Shown in pieces: positions 37,756 to 45,677 of a stretch of DNA of 46,445 nt. The position numbers and the translations under genes are program-made. The DNA comes from Eubacteriales bacterium. Lineage in GTDB: Bacteria; Bacillota; Clostridia; Christensenellales; Aristaeellaceae. Numbering within the stretch: position 1 is the first letter of the stretch; each line of letters opens with the position of its first letter. Below the pieces are notes generated by a model, which made no database searches, had not been told where the DNA came from, and saw only the letters and a list, made by a program, of their open reading frames with translations. Location of the stretch: positions 1 to 46,445 of the forward strand of contig JAQWCW010000023.1 of the NCBI GenBank assembly GCA_028705775.1. The letters run 5' to 3'.

Positions 37756-38988
37756 ATGAATTCCCCAAAGAAAAGATTATCTCAAGCAATGCTGTTCATC
37801 GTCCTGTTTGGCATCGTGAGCTTGTTTTCAGATATGACGCACGAAGGCGCATCCAGCATTAGGGGCGCATACTTTTCTCTCTTAGGAGCGTCGGCAGGCA
37901 CAATAGGGTTTATATCCGGATTTGGCGAATTGGTTGGATACTCAATGCGCTACCTGTTTGGCAGATTGACGGACAAGTCAAAACGATACTGGCCGATGAC
38001 GATCATTGGCTACATACTGGACGTATTGGCAGTCCCCGCTCTGGCGCTTGTCGGCGAACAGGGGTGGGTATACGCCTGCTTGCTGCTGGTCGTTCAGCGT
38101 ATGGGCAAGGCGATCAAGAAACCTGCAAAGGATACGATCATGTCTTTCGCCGCTTCGCAGGAAGGGGTAGGAAAAAGCTTTGGTATTCAAGAAGTGCTTG
38201 ATCAAATTGGCGCGTTCCTTGGGCCTGTTCTGCTGTACGCCGTCATGCTCCTAAAGACGGAAGGAACTGTTTTTGAAGTATACTCCACCTGCTTTGCTGT
38301 TCTGGCAATACCCGGCGCAATCACAATCATTCTCTTACTGATTACACGTATGAAGTTTCCTAATCCGGAACATTTTGAGCCAGAGCCCAAGGAGTATGTG
38401 CCTTTCAAACTAAAAAAGGAGTTTCTCTTATATATTGCGGGGATCAGCTTTTTCGCTTTTGGATTCATCGATTATTCTGTCATCATCATGCATGTTTCCC
38501 GAACATATGCTGGGCTTGCATCCGGTATATCTGAAACAGGTTCGTTGGTCACCAGCGGCACGCTTCCTCTGCTTTACGCGGGAGCTATGCTTGTTGACGC
38601 AGTGGCCGCTCTGGTCTTTGGGTTTATGTATGACAAAAAAGGGATTCGCTCATTGGTGATATCTACGCTGATTTCCGCACCGTTTGCCATTCTTATATTT
38701 GCCTTCAATAGCGTCCCCGCAGTTCTTCTCGGCATCGCGCTATGGGGCGTGGGTATGGGCGCGCAAGAATCCATTTTGAAAGCGGCAGTGACAAGTCTGG
38801 TGCCCAAAGCGAGCCGCGCCACAGGATACGGTATTTTTGAGTGTTCTTTTGGAGTGTTCTGGTTTCTTGGAAGCTGGCTCCTCGGTGTTTTGTATGACAT
38901 CAGCATTCCGGCAATGATTACTGTATCTATGGTCGCGCAGCTTGCTACCGTGCCGTTATACCTGAAGGCTGACAAACTGATTCGATAA
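37756..38988 (+). CDS. MFS transporter
   Basis: A 410-residue 12-helix transporter. ATG 37756 is preferred because GGAGG lies 11-15 bases upstream; ATG 37738 has none. MFS features are LFSDMTHEGASSIRGAYFSL in helix 1-2, the loop motif FGRLTDKSKRYWPM (GxLxDrxxRr type) and the second-half copy FGFMYDKKGIRSL. AIKKPAKDTIMSFAASQEGV is typical of a poorly characterised group near phosphate/sugar-phosphate or drug exporters in bacteria and archaea. The substrate is not predictable. Own promoter with a palindrome, so individually regulated. Confidence 0.88.
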   Translation: MNSPKKRLSQAMLFIVLFGIVSLFSDMTHEGASSIRGAYFSLLGASAGTIGFISGFGELVGYSMRYLFGRLTDKSKRYWPMTIIGYILDVLAVPALALVGEQGWVYACLLLVVQRMGKAIKKPAKDTIMSFAASQEGVGKSFGIQEVLDQIGAFLGPVLLYAVMLLKTEGTVFEVYSTCFAVLAIPGAITIILLLITRMKFPNPEHFEPEPKEYVPFKLKKEFLLYIAGISFFAFGFIDYSVIIMHVSRTYAGLASGISETGSLVTSGTLPLLYAGAMLVDAVAALVFGFMYDKKGIRSLVISTLISAPFAILIFAFNSVPAVLLGIALWGVGMGAQESILKAAVTSLVPKASRATGYGIFECSFGVFWFLGSWLLGVLYDISIPAMITVSMVAQLATVPLYLKADKLIR

Positions 38989-38998
38989 CACGACGGAG

Positions 38999-39023
38999 CC
39001 AATGTATAGAACGAATACATTGG
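38999..39023 (+). terminator. Hairpin after MFS gene
   Basis: CCAATGTAT pairs with ATACATTGG over seven bases, ten bases after the stop. No T-tract. The following 200 bp to 39224 show no gene. Confidence 0.4.
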
Positions 39024-39224
39024 AGCGAGAACAGGAAGCGTTGCCATAGTGACTCTTTGAGCTAGATTTTGGAATAGTGTATGTATTTACAGGAGCAATG
39101 CAGTTACTCCTATAAATAGCAACACATATAAGCCTGCTCCAATAAACTCTAACTGTACTGCTAACCGGACGTGTAATATCCGCAATAGCACACGCAAAAA
39201 TCATTATAAAAGAAAACAAATAAA

Positions 39225-39741
39225 CCCGCCTGCAAAGCAAGCCATCGCGGCTCACTTTGCAGGCGGGTAGGTATATCTCCGTATCAGCAGATGGTTTTGC
39301 TTCCATCCTACCAGCGGAAGATCAATGTATCACCTTTTTAGTGTCACGGTTTCAATGGTAGCGTTCCGTAAGGATTCGTCAAACGCTGTGATCGGCGATT
39401 GCTCGTCGATCGTATCGATGAAGGTGCTAAACTTGTCACGCCGAGCCCTGCGCTTTAGGAGTCGTCTGCTATTTGCACCTAATGATAAACGACATGCGCT
39501 TATGAAGCCGCATATCTTTGTACTTCAGTTAGAGGAAACTAGACATTCGGGTTCAAATGCTGTATTTCTGCTGTTTGCGCATAGATTTTGGTATTTGCTC
39601 TCCATGAGGTGTCTCAATGAAGGTATGGACGGAAAAGCAAAAACCCTTACGTAGCAACGGATTTCAAACAAAAACTACGGCGGATGATTTGGACATTCTA
39701 GAAAAGTGTCTCTATAATCTACCACAGTTCAAGTATTCGGG
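39225..39741. repeat. Long imperfect direct repeat, copy 2, with 43-bp hairpin copy 3
   Basis: Starts with the hairpin CCCGCCTGCAAAG...CTTTGCAGGCGGG (39225-39267) and continues parallel to 30180-30695, including the recombinase remnant and the non-coding stretch. More diverged than copy 1; lacks the iteron array at its end. From 39742 to 39936 no gene or clear promoter was recognised. Confidence 0.75.
39276..39470 (-). pseudogene. Serine recombinase C-terminal remnant, copy 2 (decayed)
   Basis: On the minus strand LLKRRARRDKFSTFIDTIDE, QSPITAFDESLRNATIETVT is still readable, then a one-base loss shifts the frame and a TAG interrupts the last segment (FRW-stop-DGSKT). It is the same remnant as 30236-30430 with further damage, so it was silenced earlier or is under less constraint. 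Confidence 0.65.
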
Positions 39742-39936
39742 ATGAACAACGTTGACAATCCAATCAACATGTCGCAAAATGAGACTAAGCCACGCCTTGC
39801 TCGTTGTCGTTCACAGGGTGATGATAGTTGAGGGGGAGGATTTTGCGAAGCAACGCAGAAGAATCGCAGAAATGATTTTCCGCAGGTTAATTTTTCGCAT
39901 TATCCTGTGTCTAAATAAGTAGGAGGTGAGGCGCGG

Positions 39937-40455
39937 ATGGAGATTGTCACGAGCTCGGACAGCATCCTTGAAAATCGCCTGATACGGCTTATGGAGCAAT
40001 ATGAGATAGACCTGCTGCGCATGTGCAGCGTCTATCTGCGTGATCGCTCTTTGGCAGAGGACGCTGTGCAGGAAACGTTTCTCAAAGCCTTTCAGGGACT
40101 ATCTGGTTTTCGCGGCGATTGCTCGGAAAAAACATGGTTGATGAGTATTGCTATGAATACCTGCAAGAACATGCGACGAAATGCCTGGTTTCGATTCATG
40201 GAGCGGCATACCGCTTTGGAGTCGCTTCCCTTACTGGCTCCTTCCGCCGAGGAGGATTGCATCGCGGTTACGCAGGTTGTCATGCGGCTTCCGCGCAAGG
40301 AACGGGAGGTAGTGCTTCTGTACTACTATCAAGGATTGAAAGCAAAGGAGATCGCACAGGCGCTGAACATTTCAGCCGCGGCGGTCTCCAAACGATTAAA
40401 GCAAGCGCGAACCAAACTCCATTTTGCTTTGGAAGGAGGAGCGGAGAATGAATAA
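39937..40455 (+). CDS. ECF-family RNA polymerase sigma factor
   Basis: A 172-residue sigma factor from ATG 39937 (TAGGAGGTGAGG upstream). Region 2 is LRMCSVYLRDRSLAEDAVQE, with TFLKAFQGLSGFRGDCSEKT as 2.3-2.4. Region 4 is LPRKEREVVLLYYYQGLKAK, then EIAQALNISAAAVSKRLKQA. It directs polymerase to an alternative set of promoters, normally held off by the membrane protein encoded next, whose start overlaps its end by 8 bp. Cargo of the third island block between hairpins 3 and 4. Confidence 0.92.
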   Translation: MEIVTSSDSILENRLIRLMEQYEIDLLRMCSVYLRDRSLAEDAVQETFLKAFQGLSGFRGDCSEKTWLMSIAMNTCKNMRRNAWFRFMERHTALESLPLLAPSAEEDCIAVTQVVMRLPRKEREVVLLYYYQGLKAKEIAQALNISAAAVSKRLKQARTKLHFALEGGAENE

Positions 40456-41698
40456 ACATCTGCCCGATATTCGTACCTCCATCGATAATTGTTTCGCCGA
40501 TATGGATGTACGGCCTTCTTTACAATATAAGGTGCTGGCGCGAGTGAGAGGAGAGGTTAAAGTGAAAAAGAAGCTGTCGGTTGGGCTTGTATTAACTATC
40601 GTCTTAGCACTACTTGCGGTAGGTGCTGCGGCTGCTGTTCTTCTGTCCATGCAGCAACTTGTCGAGAAAGAGGCTATTCCAATGGCAAATGAGTATGCGG
40701 GCGATATGTATACCGCCGAAGATACAAACGCTCTGTTGCAATTAGCACAAGCCAATGGAATAAAACTGTCTGACGAAACAACGACGCAGATTGAATATGC
40801 GTTAAGCCAAGGAGCGGGCTATTTCAAAGAAGAAATGCTGATGGCGATGGCGAAGGCTGAGTTTGGCGATTATCCTGACGCATGGACGCTTGAACAGCAA
40901 AAATGGTTTGACGATGTGTGCGTGGCCATCGGCTTTATCTCACAAGAAGAAAAATCGATTCCGGAGGGCGGGGAAACTGCCAAAACGCCCATTGTGCAAG
41001 CCGCAAACGAGTATATCCGGCGCGCTTATGACCCAAGCGCGCCGCTGGACGACCCCGCGCAATACCGAATCGGCGTGCAGTATCTAAACGGCGACGCGGA
41101 TGGCGAATACAGCGGAATGTACTGGTCTGTCAGCTATGCGCCGTTATCCTTGGAAGGCGCAGAATACTGGGTCTATCTCCGCGACGACGGCGACGTGCTC
41201 GGCGATGTAGTGCGACCGGGATTACAAAGCAATTCAACCGTAGTGAATATTCGCACCGCATATAATCGAATGTTCGGTTCGCAGGAAACATGGAATCAGA
41301 CCACATTACAATCTTTTCGCCAAGCGGTGATGAACGCGTCGGATACGACGAGCAAGCCCTACCTATGCTTGGCGCGAACGACTTATCCGAATATCCCGGA
41401 TAACGCCGTCAGTCAAGAGAAAGCGCGTGCTTTGGCGGCGGAATCCGTAGGGCTTGATACCGCCGCCGTGCAGGGGCATATCTTCCTGATCGGTTCACAA
41501 CCCAATCCTGTATGGAAAGTCAGGCTTGTACAGGGCAGTACGCAATGGTCTGTCGAGCTGGACTGCATAACAGGCGAAATCCGATCCACGCGTTTGCTGG
41601 ATAACGCCGACACCAAGTGGTGGATGGAGATGGTTCTTTGGGAAGTATCCGATGACGTGGAAAAACATTGGACGGATAATAGCCCCTCTGTCGGTTGA
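40448..41698 (+). CDS. Membrane anti-sigma factor-like protein
   Basis: A 416-residue protein from ATG 40448 inside the sigma gene end. About 40 cytoplasmic residues (MNKHLPDIRTSIDNCFADMD) precede a single membrane segment (LSVGLVLTIVLALLAVGAAA, residues ~43-65). The rest is extracellular, with a C-terminal PepSY-like repeat (NPVWKVRLVQGSTQWSVELD, CITGEI). The topology and overlap with the sigma gene indicate an anti-sigma factor that binds the sigma inside and senses a signal outside. No zinc-binding HxxxCxxC motif is seen, so it is not a ZAS type. Confidence 0.75.
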   Translation: MNKHLPDIRTSIDNCFADMDVRPSLQYKVLARVRGEVKVKKKLSVGLVLTIVLALLAVGAAAAVLLSMQQLVEKEAIPMANEYAGDMYTAEDTNALLQLAQANGIKLSDETTTQIEYALSQGAGYFKEEMLMAMAKAEFGDYPDAWTLEQQKWFDDVCVAIGFISQEEKSIPEGGETAKTPIVQAANEYIRRAYDPSAPLDDPAQYRIGVQYLNGDADGEYSGMYWSVSYAPLSLEGAEYWVYLRDDGDVLGDVVRPGLQSNSTVVNIRTAYNRMFGSQETWNQTTLQSFRQAVMNASDTTSKPYLCLARTTYPNIPDNAVSQEKARALAAESVGLDTAAVQGHIFLIGSQPNPVWKVRLVQGSTQWSVELDCITGEIRSTRLLDNADTKWWMEMVLWEVSDDVEKHWTDNSPSVG

Positions 41699-41833
41699 GT
41701 TATCACTGTTGTTCCGTTTTTCGCAGGCAACGTAATAATTAGGGAGATCTGACAGCATACTCTTTCATTCGCTAGTCATCTGTTCACATGGGCGGCGATG
41801 AATGAGCATACATCCTTGATTTGAGATGCGTAT

Positions 41834-41880
41834 AGAATGAGAGCCATCACTTTCATGATGACTCTCATTCTCAACTTTTG
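41834..41880 (+). terminator. Terminator of the sigma/anti-sigma operon
   Basis: AGAATGAGAG (41834-41843) pairs with CTCTCATTCT (41862-41871), extended by CATCA/TGATG, followed by CAACTTTTG. Confidence 0.65.
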
Positions 41881-41909
41881 GGTTGAATTGTGGTGGAAGA
41901 AAACAAAGA

Positions 41910-41952
41910 CCCGCCTGCAAGGTAAGCCATCGCAGCTTGTTTTGCAGGCGGG
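41910..41952 (-). terminator. 43-bp hairpin element, copy 4: recombinase terminator
   Basis: CCCGCCTGCAAGG...TTTTGCAGGCGGG, 12 bases after the stop of the intact recombinase. On the minus strand it is followed by TCTTTGTTTTC, so here it works as a terminator. This copy shows the native context of the other three. Confidence 0.8.
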
Positions 41953-41964
41953 TAAGCATTATCC

Positions 41965-43548
41965 TCAGTACGTTTTTTCGCTTCCGTCCCTCCAATGAAA
42001 AACGAGCGTGCCATCGCTTTTCACCGTCAGCGTTTCGACTGTGGCGTTCCAAAGCCTCTCGTCGAATTCCGTGATAAGCGTTCTTTCCTGAAGCGCGTCC
42101 ATGTAGGCATTCAACCTGTCCGTCCGCGCTCTGCGCTCCAGAAGCTGTCCGTCAAGTTCCTTCAGATGGTCAGTCGCTTGCCGGTAGCGTTCGGTGAGCG
42201 CGCCGTACTTCTCATCGTAGACAGCCTGATCTTGCGCGGTGCGGGCGTTCTCCCGAACCATGTCCTGCATGGCTCCGAGCAGTTCTTCGCAATGCTCTCG
42301 CGCTTTCTCTCGTTCCGCTTCAAGCGGCGAGGTGTCAGAGAGCATATCGACCATCTCGCGGCAAGCGGTGATGATATCAGCTTTTCGGCGTAGAACGCCG
42401 TTGACGACCTCCAAGAACGCTTGCTGGATTTCAATGTCCGTGAGATGTGGCGTCGTGCAGCGCCGCTCGTTTTTGAACTTCAGATTACATTGCCAGATGT
42501 TTTTGCGGTACTTCGTATTGCTGCCCCAGACCTTGCTGCCGTACACGCCGCCGCAATCTCCACAGATGATTTTCCCCGAAAAGCAGGTGTCTCCGCGATG
42601 CTTGCGCCCGCTCTGTTTCCGGCGCTGTAGCTCATGCTGCGCCATGTCGAACACTTCCTCGGCAACGATGGCGGGGTGGCTGTTCTTGACATAATAGCTG
42701 GGAATCTCGCCCTCGTTGCGCTTCATCTTCTTATTGAGGAAGTCCACCGTGAAGGTCTTTTGCAGTCGGGCGTCGCCCTTGTACTTCTCGTTCGTCAGGA
42801 TAGATTCGACCGTCGAGTTCTGCCATGTTTTCTTTCCCGCCGGGGACGGTACTCCCTGCGCGGTCAGATGCGCTGCGATGCCGGAGGGCGTTTTACCGTC
42901 CAAGAACATGGCGTAGATCATCCGCACGATTTTGGCCTCGCTCTCCACCACGCGAGGGGTGCCGTCGTCGTTTCGGGCGTAGCCCAGAAAGTGTTTGAAT
43001 GGCATGGTAACCTTGCCGTCCGAAAAGCGCTTGCGCTGTCCCCATGTGACGTTTTCCGAAATGGAGCGGCTTTCCTCCTGCGCCAAGGAACTCATGATGG
43101 TAATGAGCAACTCGCCCTTGGAATCCAGCGTGTCAATGTTCTCCTTTTCGAAGATCACGCCCACGCCCTTTTCTTTCAGCTTACGGATGGTAGTCAGGGT
43201 ATCGACGGTATTTCGGGCGAAACGACTGACTGATTTGGTCACGATCAGGTCTATGCGCCCCGCCAGCGCGTCGCGGATCATGCGGTTGAAGCCCTCGCGC
43301 TTTTTGGTGTTTGTCGCGGAGATACCCTCGTCGGTATAGACCTCGACGAACTTCCATTCAGGCTTGGACTGGATGTAGCGGGTGTAGTAGTCCACCTGCG
43401 CCTCGTAGCTGGTCTGCTGTTCCTCGTCGTCGGTGGATACGCGCGCGTAGCCCGCCACGCGCTTGCGTTCCGTCAGCGAGGCGTTGTGAACGGAATAGCG
43501 CTGAATGGTGGCGGGGATCATTGTGATGTTTCTTGCGGCTTGGCTCAT
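41965..43548 (-). CDS. Large serine recombinase (second of intact tandem pair)
   Basis: A 527-residue recombinase. The catalytic domain shows GYARVSTDDEEQQTSYEAQV (Ser ~38), SVSRFARNTVDTL and LAQEESRSISENV. The recombinase domain carries NEKYKGDARLQKTFTVDFLN, the zinc ribbon CGDCGGVYGSKVWG...CNLKF...CTTPHL, and a coiled coil spans ~400-480. Its end (WNATVETLTVKSDGTLVFHW) is the sequence preserved in the remnants at 30236 and 39276. It overlaps the upstream recombinase by 4 bp. Probably acts with its partner in integration and excision of the island. Confidence 0.94.
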   Translation of the reverse strand: MSQAARNITMIPATIQRYSVHNASLTERKRVAGYARVSTDDEEQQTSYEAQVDYYTRYIQSKPEWKFVEVYTDEGISATNTKKREGFNRMIRDALAGRIDLIVTKSVSRFARNTVDTLTTIRKLKEKGVGVIFEKENIDTLDSKGELLITIMSSLAQEESRSISENVTWGQRKRFSDGKVTMPFKHFLGYARNDDGTPRVVESEAKIVRMIYAMFLDGKTPSGIAAHLTAQGVPSPAGKKTWQNSTVESILTNEKYKGDARLQKTFTVDFLNKKMKRNEGEIPSYYVKNSHPAIVAEEVFDMAQHELQRRKQSGRKHRGDTCFSGKIICGDCGGVYGSKVWGSNTKYRKNIWQCNLKFKNERRCTTPHLTDIEIQQAFLEVVNGVLRRKADIITACREMVDMLSDTSPLEAEREKAREHCEELLGAMQDMVRENARTAQDQAVYDEKYGALTERYRQATDHLKELDGQLLERRARTDRLNAYMDALQERTLITEFDERLWNATVETLTVKSDGTLVFHWRDGSEKTY

Positions 43549-44858
43549 TTCGCGTATCTCCTTCCGGCGTTCTCTCGCGCCCTTTGACGCGCGGCTTCAT
43601 CCCAACTGTCGCGGCGGGAATGATCCTCCCACTCGCGTTCGATTTCCCGACCATCCTTCAAAACAAATACCAGCCGGTTCGCGGCTGGCACTCGGATTTC
43701 GCTTACACGGTCGGAGAAGATCTGCTCGTCGAACACGGGAATCTCCAACACCGACGCGGCGGTCTGCATCAGGATCGGCTCGGGTATTTGTTTGGACGGA
43801 CAGGCTTTCTTGCCCAGCGTATTGAAGGTCGCGCAGATCCAAACGACGCGGGGCGCGTAGCCGGGGCTGACCACAACCTTCCGGCGGTAATGCTTCCCGC
43901 AGTTCCCACAGGTGATGATTCCCGTGAAGGGATAGGCGTCGCGTCCCTTGGGCGCGGGCGTCCATTCCTCGGCGCGGCGTTTGAGTTCCTCCTGTACGCG
44001 CTCAAAGGTCTCGCGGTCGATGATCGCCTCGTGCGCGTCGCGTACCAGATACATGGGCAGCTCTCCGTTGTTTTTCTTGTACCGCTTCTCGGGATGCGAA
44101 GCCACGAAGGTTTTTTGCAACAGAAGGTCGCCCGCATATTTTTCATTCCGTAGCATAGCGTACACCTGCGTTTCCCTGAAATCCGCGCCTTGGAGCGTTT
44201 TCGCGCCCAACTCGCGCAGCCTCTTCATGATGAGGTTCTTGCCCATGCCGCCCAGAAAGTCGTGAAAAATCATTCGCACGATTTCCGCTTCTTCCGGCTT
44301 AACAATCAGATCGCCCTTTTTCTGGCGATAACCGTAGATGCGCATATTGCAGGGCTTGCCCTGTTTGAAGTCGTTGCGTATGCGCCACTTGCAGTTTTCC
44401 GAAGTGGACAGGCTTTCCTCCTGCGCGAAGGAAGCGAGGATGGTGAGCATCAGTTCACCGTCCCCGCTCATGGAATGGATATTTTCGCGCTCAAAGTATA
44501 CGTCCACGCCCAGCAGCTTCAACTCGCGCACCGTCTCCAATAGCGTGACGGTGTTTCTCGCAAAGCGCGAGATGGCTTTGGTCAGGATCAGGTCGATCTT
44601 GCCCGCCCTGCAATCCTCCAGCATTCTCTGGAACTCGTCGCGCGCGTCCTTCGTGCCGGTGATCGCCTCGTCCGCGTAAACCCCGACGTAAGCCCAGCCG
44701 GGGTGATGCTGAATGTAGTCGCTGTAATGGCTGACCTGCGCGGACAGCGAATGAATCATCGCGTCCTTCCCGCTGGAAACGCGGGCGTAAGCGGCGACCC
44801 GCTTTTTTCTGGGTATGACGGGCGAGGTGGGTTCAAGTCTCGTAATCGTTCTCTCCAT
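43545..44858 (-). CDS. Large serine recombinase (first of intact tandem pair)
   Basis: A 437-residue recombinase from ATG 44858 (AAAGGAGGCAC upstream; a longer frame to 44933 spans a hairpin). The catalytic domain shows AAYARVSSGKDAMIHSLSAQ (Ser ~28), AISRFARNTVTLL and FAQEESLSTSENC. The recombinase domain has NEKYAGDLLLQKTFVASHPE and the zinc ribbon CGNCGKHYRRK...CATFNT...CPSKQIPE. It lacks the long coiled coil of its partner. The truncated protein at 22610-23320 is its homologue. The fragment at 25425 matches its KNLIMKRLRELGAKTLQ segment. Confidence 0.93.
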   Translation of the reverse strand: MERTITRLEPTSPVIPRKKRVAAYARVSSGKDAMIHSLSAQVSHYSDYIQHHPGWAYVGVYADEAITGTKDARDEFQRMLEDCRAGKIDLILTKAISRFARNTVTLLETVRELKLLGVDVYFERENIHSMSGDGELMLTILASFAQEESLSTSENCKWRIRNDFKQGKPCNMRIYGYRQKKGDLIVKPEEAEIVRMIFHDFLGGMGKNLIMKRLRELGAKTLQGADFRETQVYAMLRNEKYAGDLLLQKTFVASHPEKRYKKNNGELPMYLVRDAHEAIIDRETFERVQEELKRRAEEWTPAPKGRDAYPFTGIITCGNCGKHYRRKVVVSPGYAPRVVWICATFNTLGKKACPSKQIPEPILMQTAASVLEIPVFDEQIFSDRVSEIRVPAANRLVFVLKDGREIEREWEDHSRRDSWDEAARQRARENAGRRYAK

Positions 44859-44877
44859 CAAAAGTGCCTCCTTTTTT

Positions 44878-44911
44878 CCTTGCGCCACGCCAAAAGTGAA
44901 GTGGCGCAAGG
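44878..44911 (-). promoter_or_regulatory. 11-bp perfect hairpin just before the recombinase RBS
   Basis: CCTTGCGCCAC (44878-44888) pairs with GTGGCGCAAGG (44901-44911). On the minus strand it ends directly at AAAAAAGGAGG. It may stabilise mRNA or modulate recombinase translation. Confidence 0.5.
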
Positions 44912-44950
44912 CTTTCGCAGCACTATCTATCACTCAGACTTCAATTATAG

Positions 44951-45151
44951 TCAAGTTATTTCGGGGCGTTTCGCCCCGCGTAACGCGGGAATCGCGCCCC
45001 AAACCGGAGAGAACTTACGAGCGAGCATTGTATCAATTCTCACGTACTCATTATCAGTAATGAAGCCTTTCCGAAGCCAATCCTTGATGATCGCCAGCGC
45101 CGCGCGGTAGGACGCCTCGCGGTCGAATTGCTCGGTCGTCATGACGCTCAT
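44951..45151 (-). CDS. SHOCT-like small protein of the recombinase operon
   Basis: A 66-residue protein. MTTEQFDREASYRAALAIIK, then LRKGFITDNEYVRIDTMLAR matches the small SHOCT-like proteins regularly encoded upstream of paired Clostridia recombinases. The C-terminus (WGAIPALRGAKRP) includes a GC-rich hairpin in the DNA. It lies 1 bp after the HTH gene stop. Possibly an excision or directionality factor for the recombinases, judged only from its constant location. Start may also be the Met three codons downstream. Confidence 0.65.
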   Translation of the reverse strand: MSVMTTEQFDREASYRAALAIIKDWLRKGFITDNEYVRIDTMLARKFSPVWGAIPALRGAKRPEIT

Positions 45152-45152
45152 A

Positions 45153-45605
45153 TCAGTTTTGAGCGTCCTTGAACCGATGATTTATGTAGCAGGAGCGACT
45201 ACAGTATTTCCGCTCGTCGCTCCCGTAGCTTTCAATCTCAGCGCCGCAACCGGCGCAAATCCTTGTATGGGTAATCCTGTGATTCATTTCGTCTTTATGC
45301 GACCGCCACCACTTCATGCGGCAGGCGGTGGAGCAGAAACGCTTGCGCTTCCGACCGGGAATTTGATCGATGTGCGCGCCGCACTGCCTACAAGCCGAGG
45401 AATCCGCCTCGCCTTGTAGGGCGTGAGGAGCTTCAGGTGTTATGGCAGGATATAGCATAGGTTCCGGTCGAACGGCAGTCAGTCCGTTGCGCTGGCAGTA
45501 GGATTTGACCGTGCTGACAGAAACATTGAGCGATTCCGCTATGCGCTTGTATCCCTTGCCAGACGCGCGCAACTGAACGATTCGGTCTTTTTGTTCCGTG
45601 GTCAT
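45153..45605 (-). CDS. HTH/zinc-ribbon regulator of the recombinase operon
   Basis: A 150-residue protein from ATG 45605 (GGGAGGTG upstream). The N-terminal HTH reads MTTEQKDRIVQLRASGKGYK, then RIAESLNVSVSTVKSYCQRN, similar to sigma region 4 or resolvase HTHs. Two zinc knuckle modules follow: CRQCGAHIDQIPGRKRKRFC with CSTACRMKWW, and CAGCGAEIES with CSRSCYINH. First gene of the order HTH - SHOCT - recombinase - recombinase, recurrent in Clostridia. It probably regulates the operon or helps the recombinases bind DNA. Confidence 0.75.
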   Translation of the reverse strand: MTTEQKDRIVQLRASGKGYKRIAESLNVSVSTVKSYCQRNGLTAVRPEPMLYPAITPEAPHALQGEADSSACRQCGAHIDQIPGRKRKRFCSTACRMKWWRSHKDEMNHRITHTRICAGCGAEIESYGSDERKYCSRSCYINHRFKDAQN

Positions 45606-45644
45606 TTGGACACCTCCCTGATGGGCATGATGGGTAAAGAGAAA

Positions 45645-45670
45645 CGGCCTGCCGATTGCTCGACAGGCCG
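45645..45670 (-). terminator. Terminator after the SpoIID gene
   Basis: CGGCCTGCCG pairs with CGACAGGCCG over six bases; on the minus strand it is followed by TTTCTCTTT. It separates the SpoIID gene from the recombinase operon. Confidence 0.75.
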
Positions 45671-45677
45671 AAAATGG

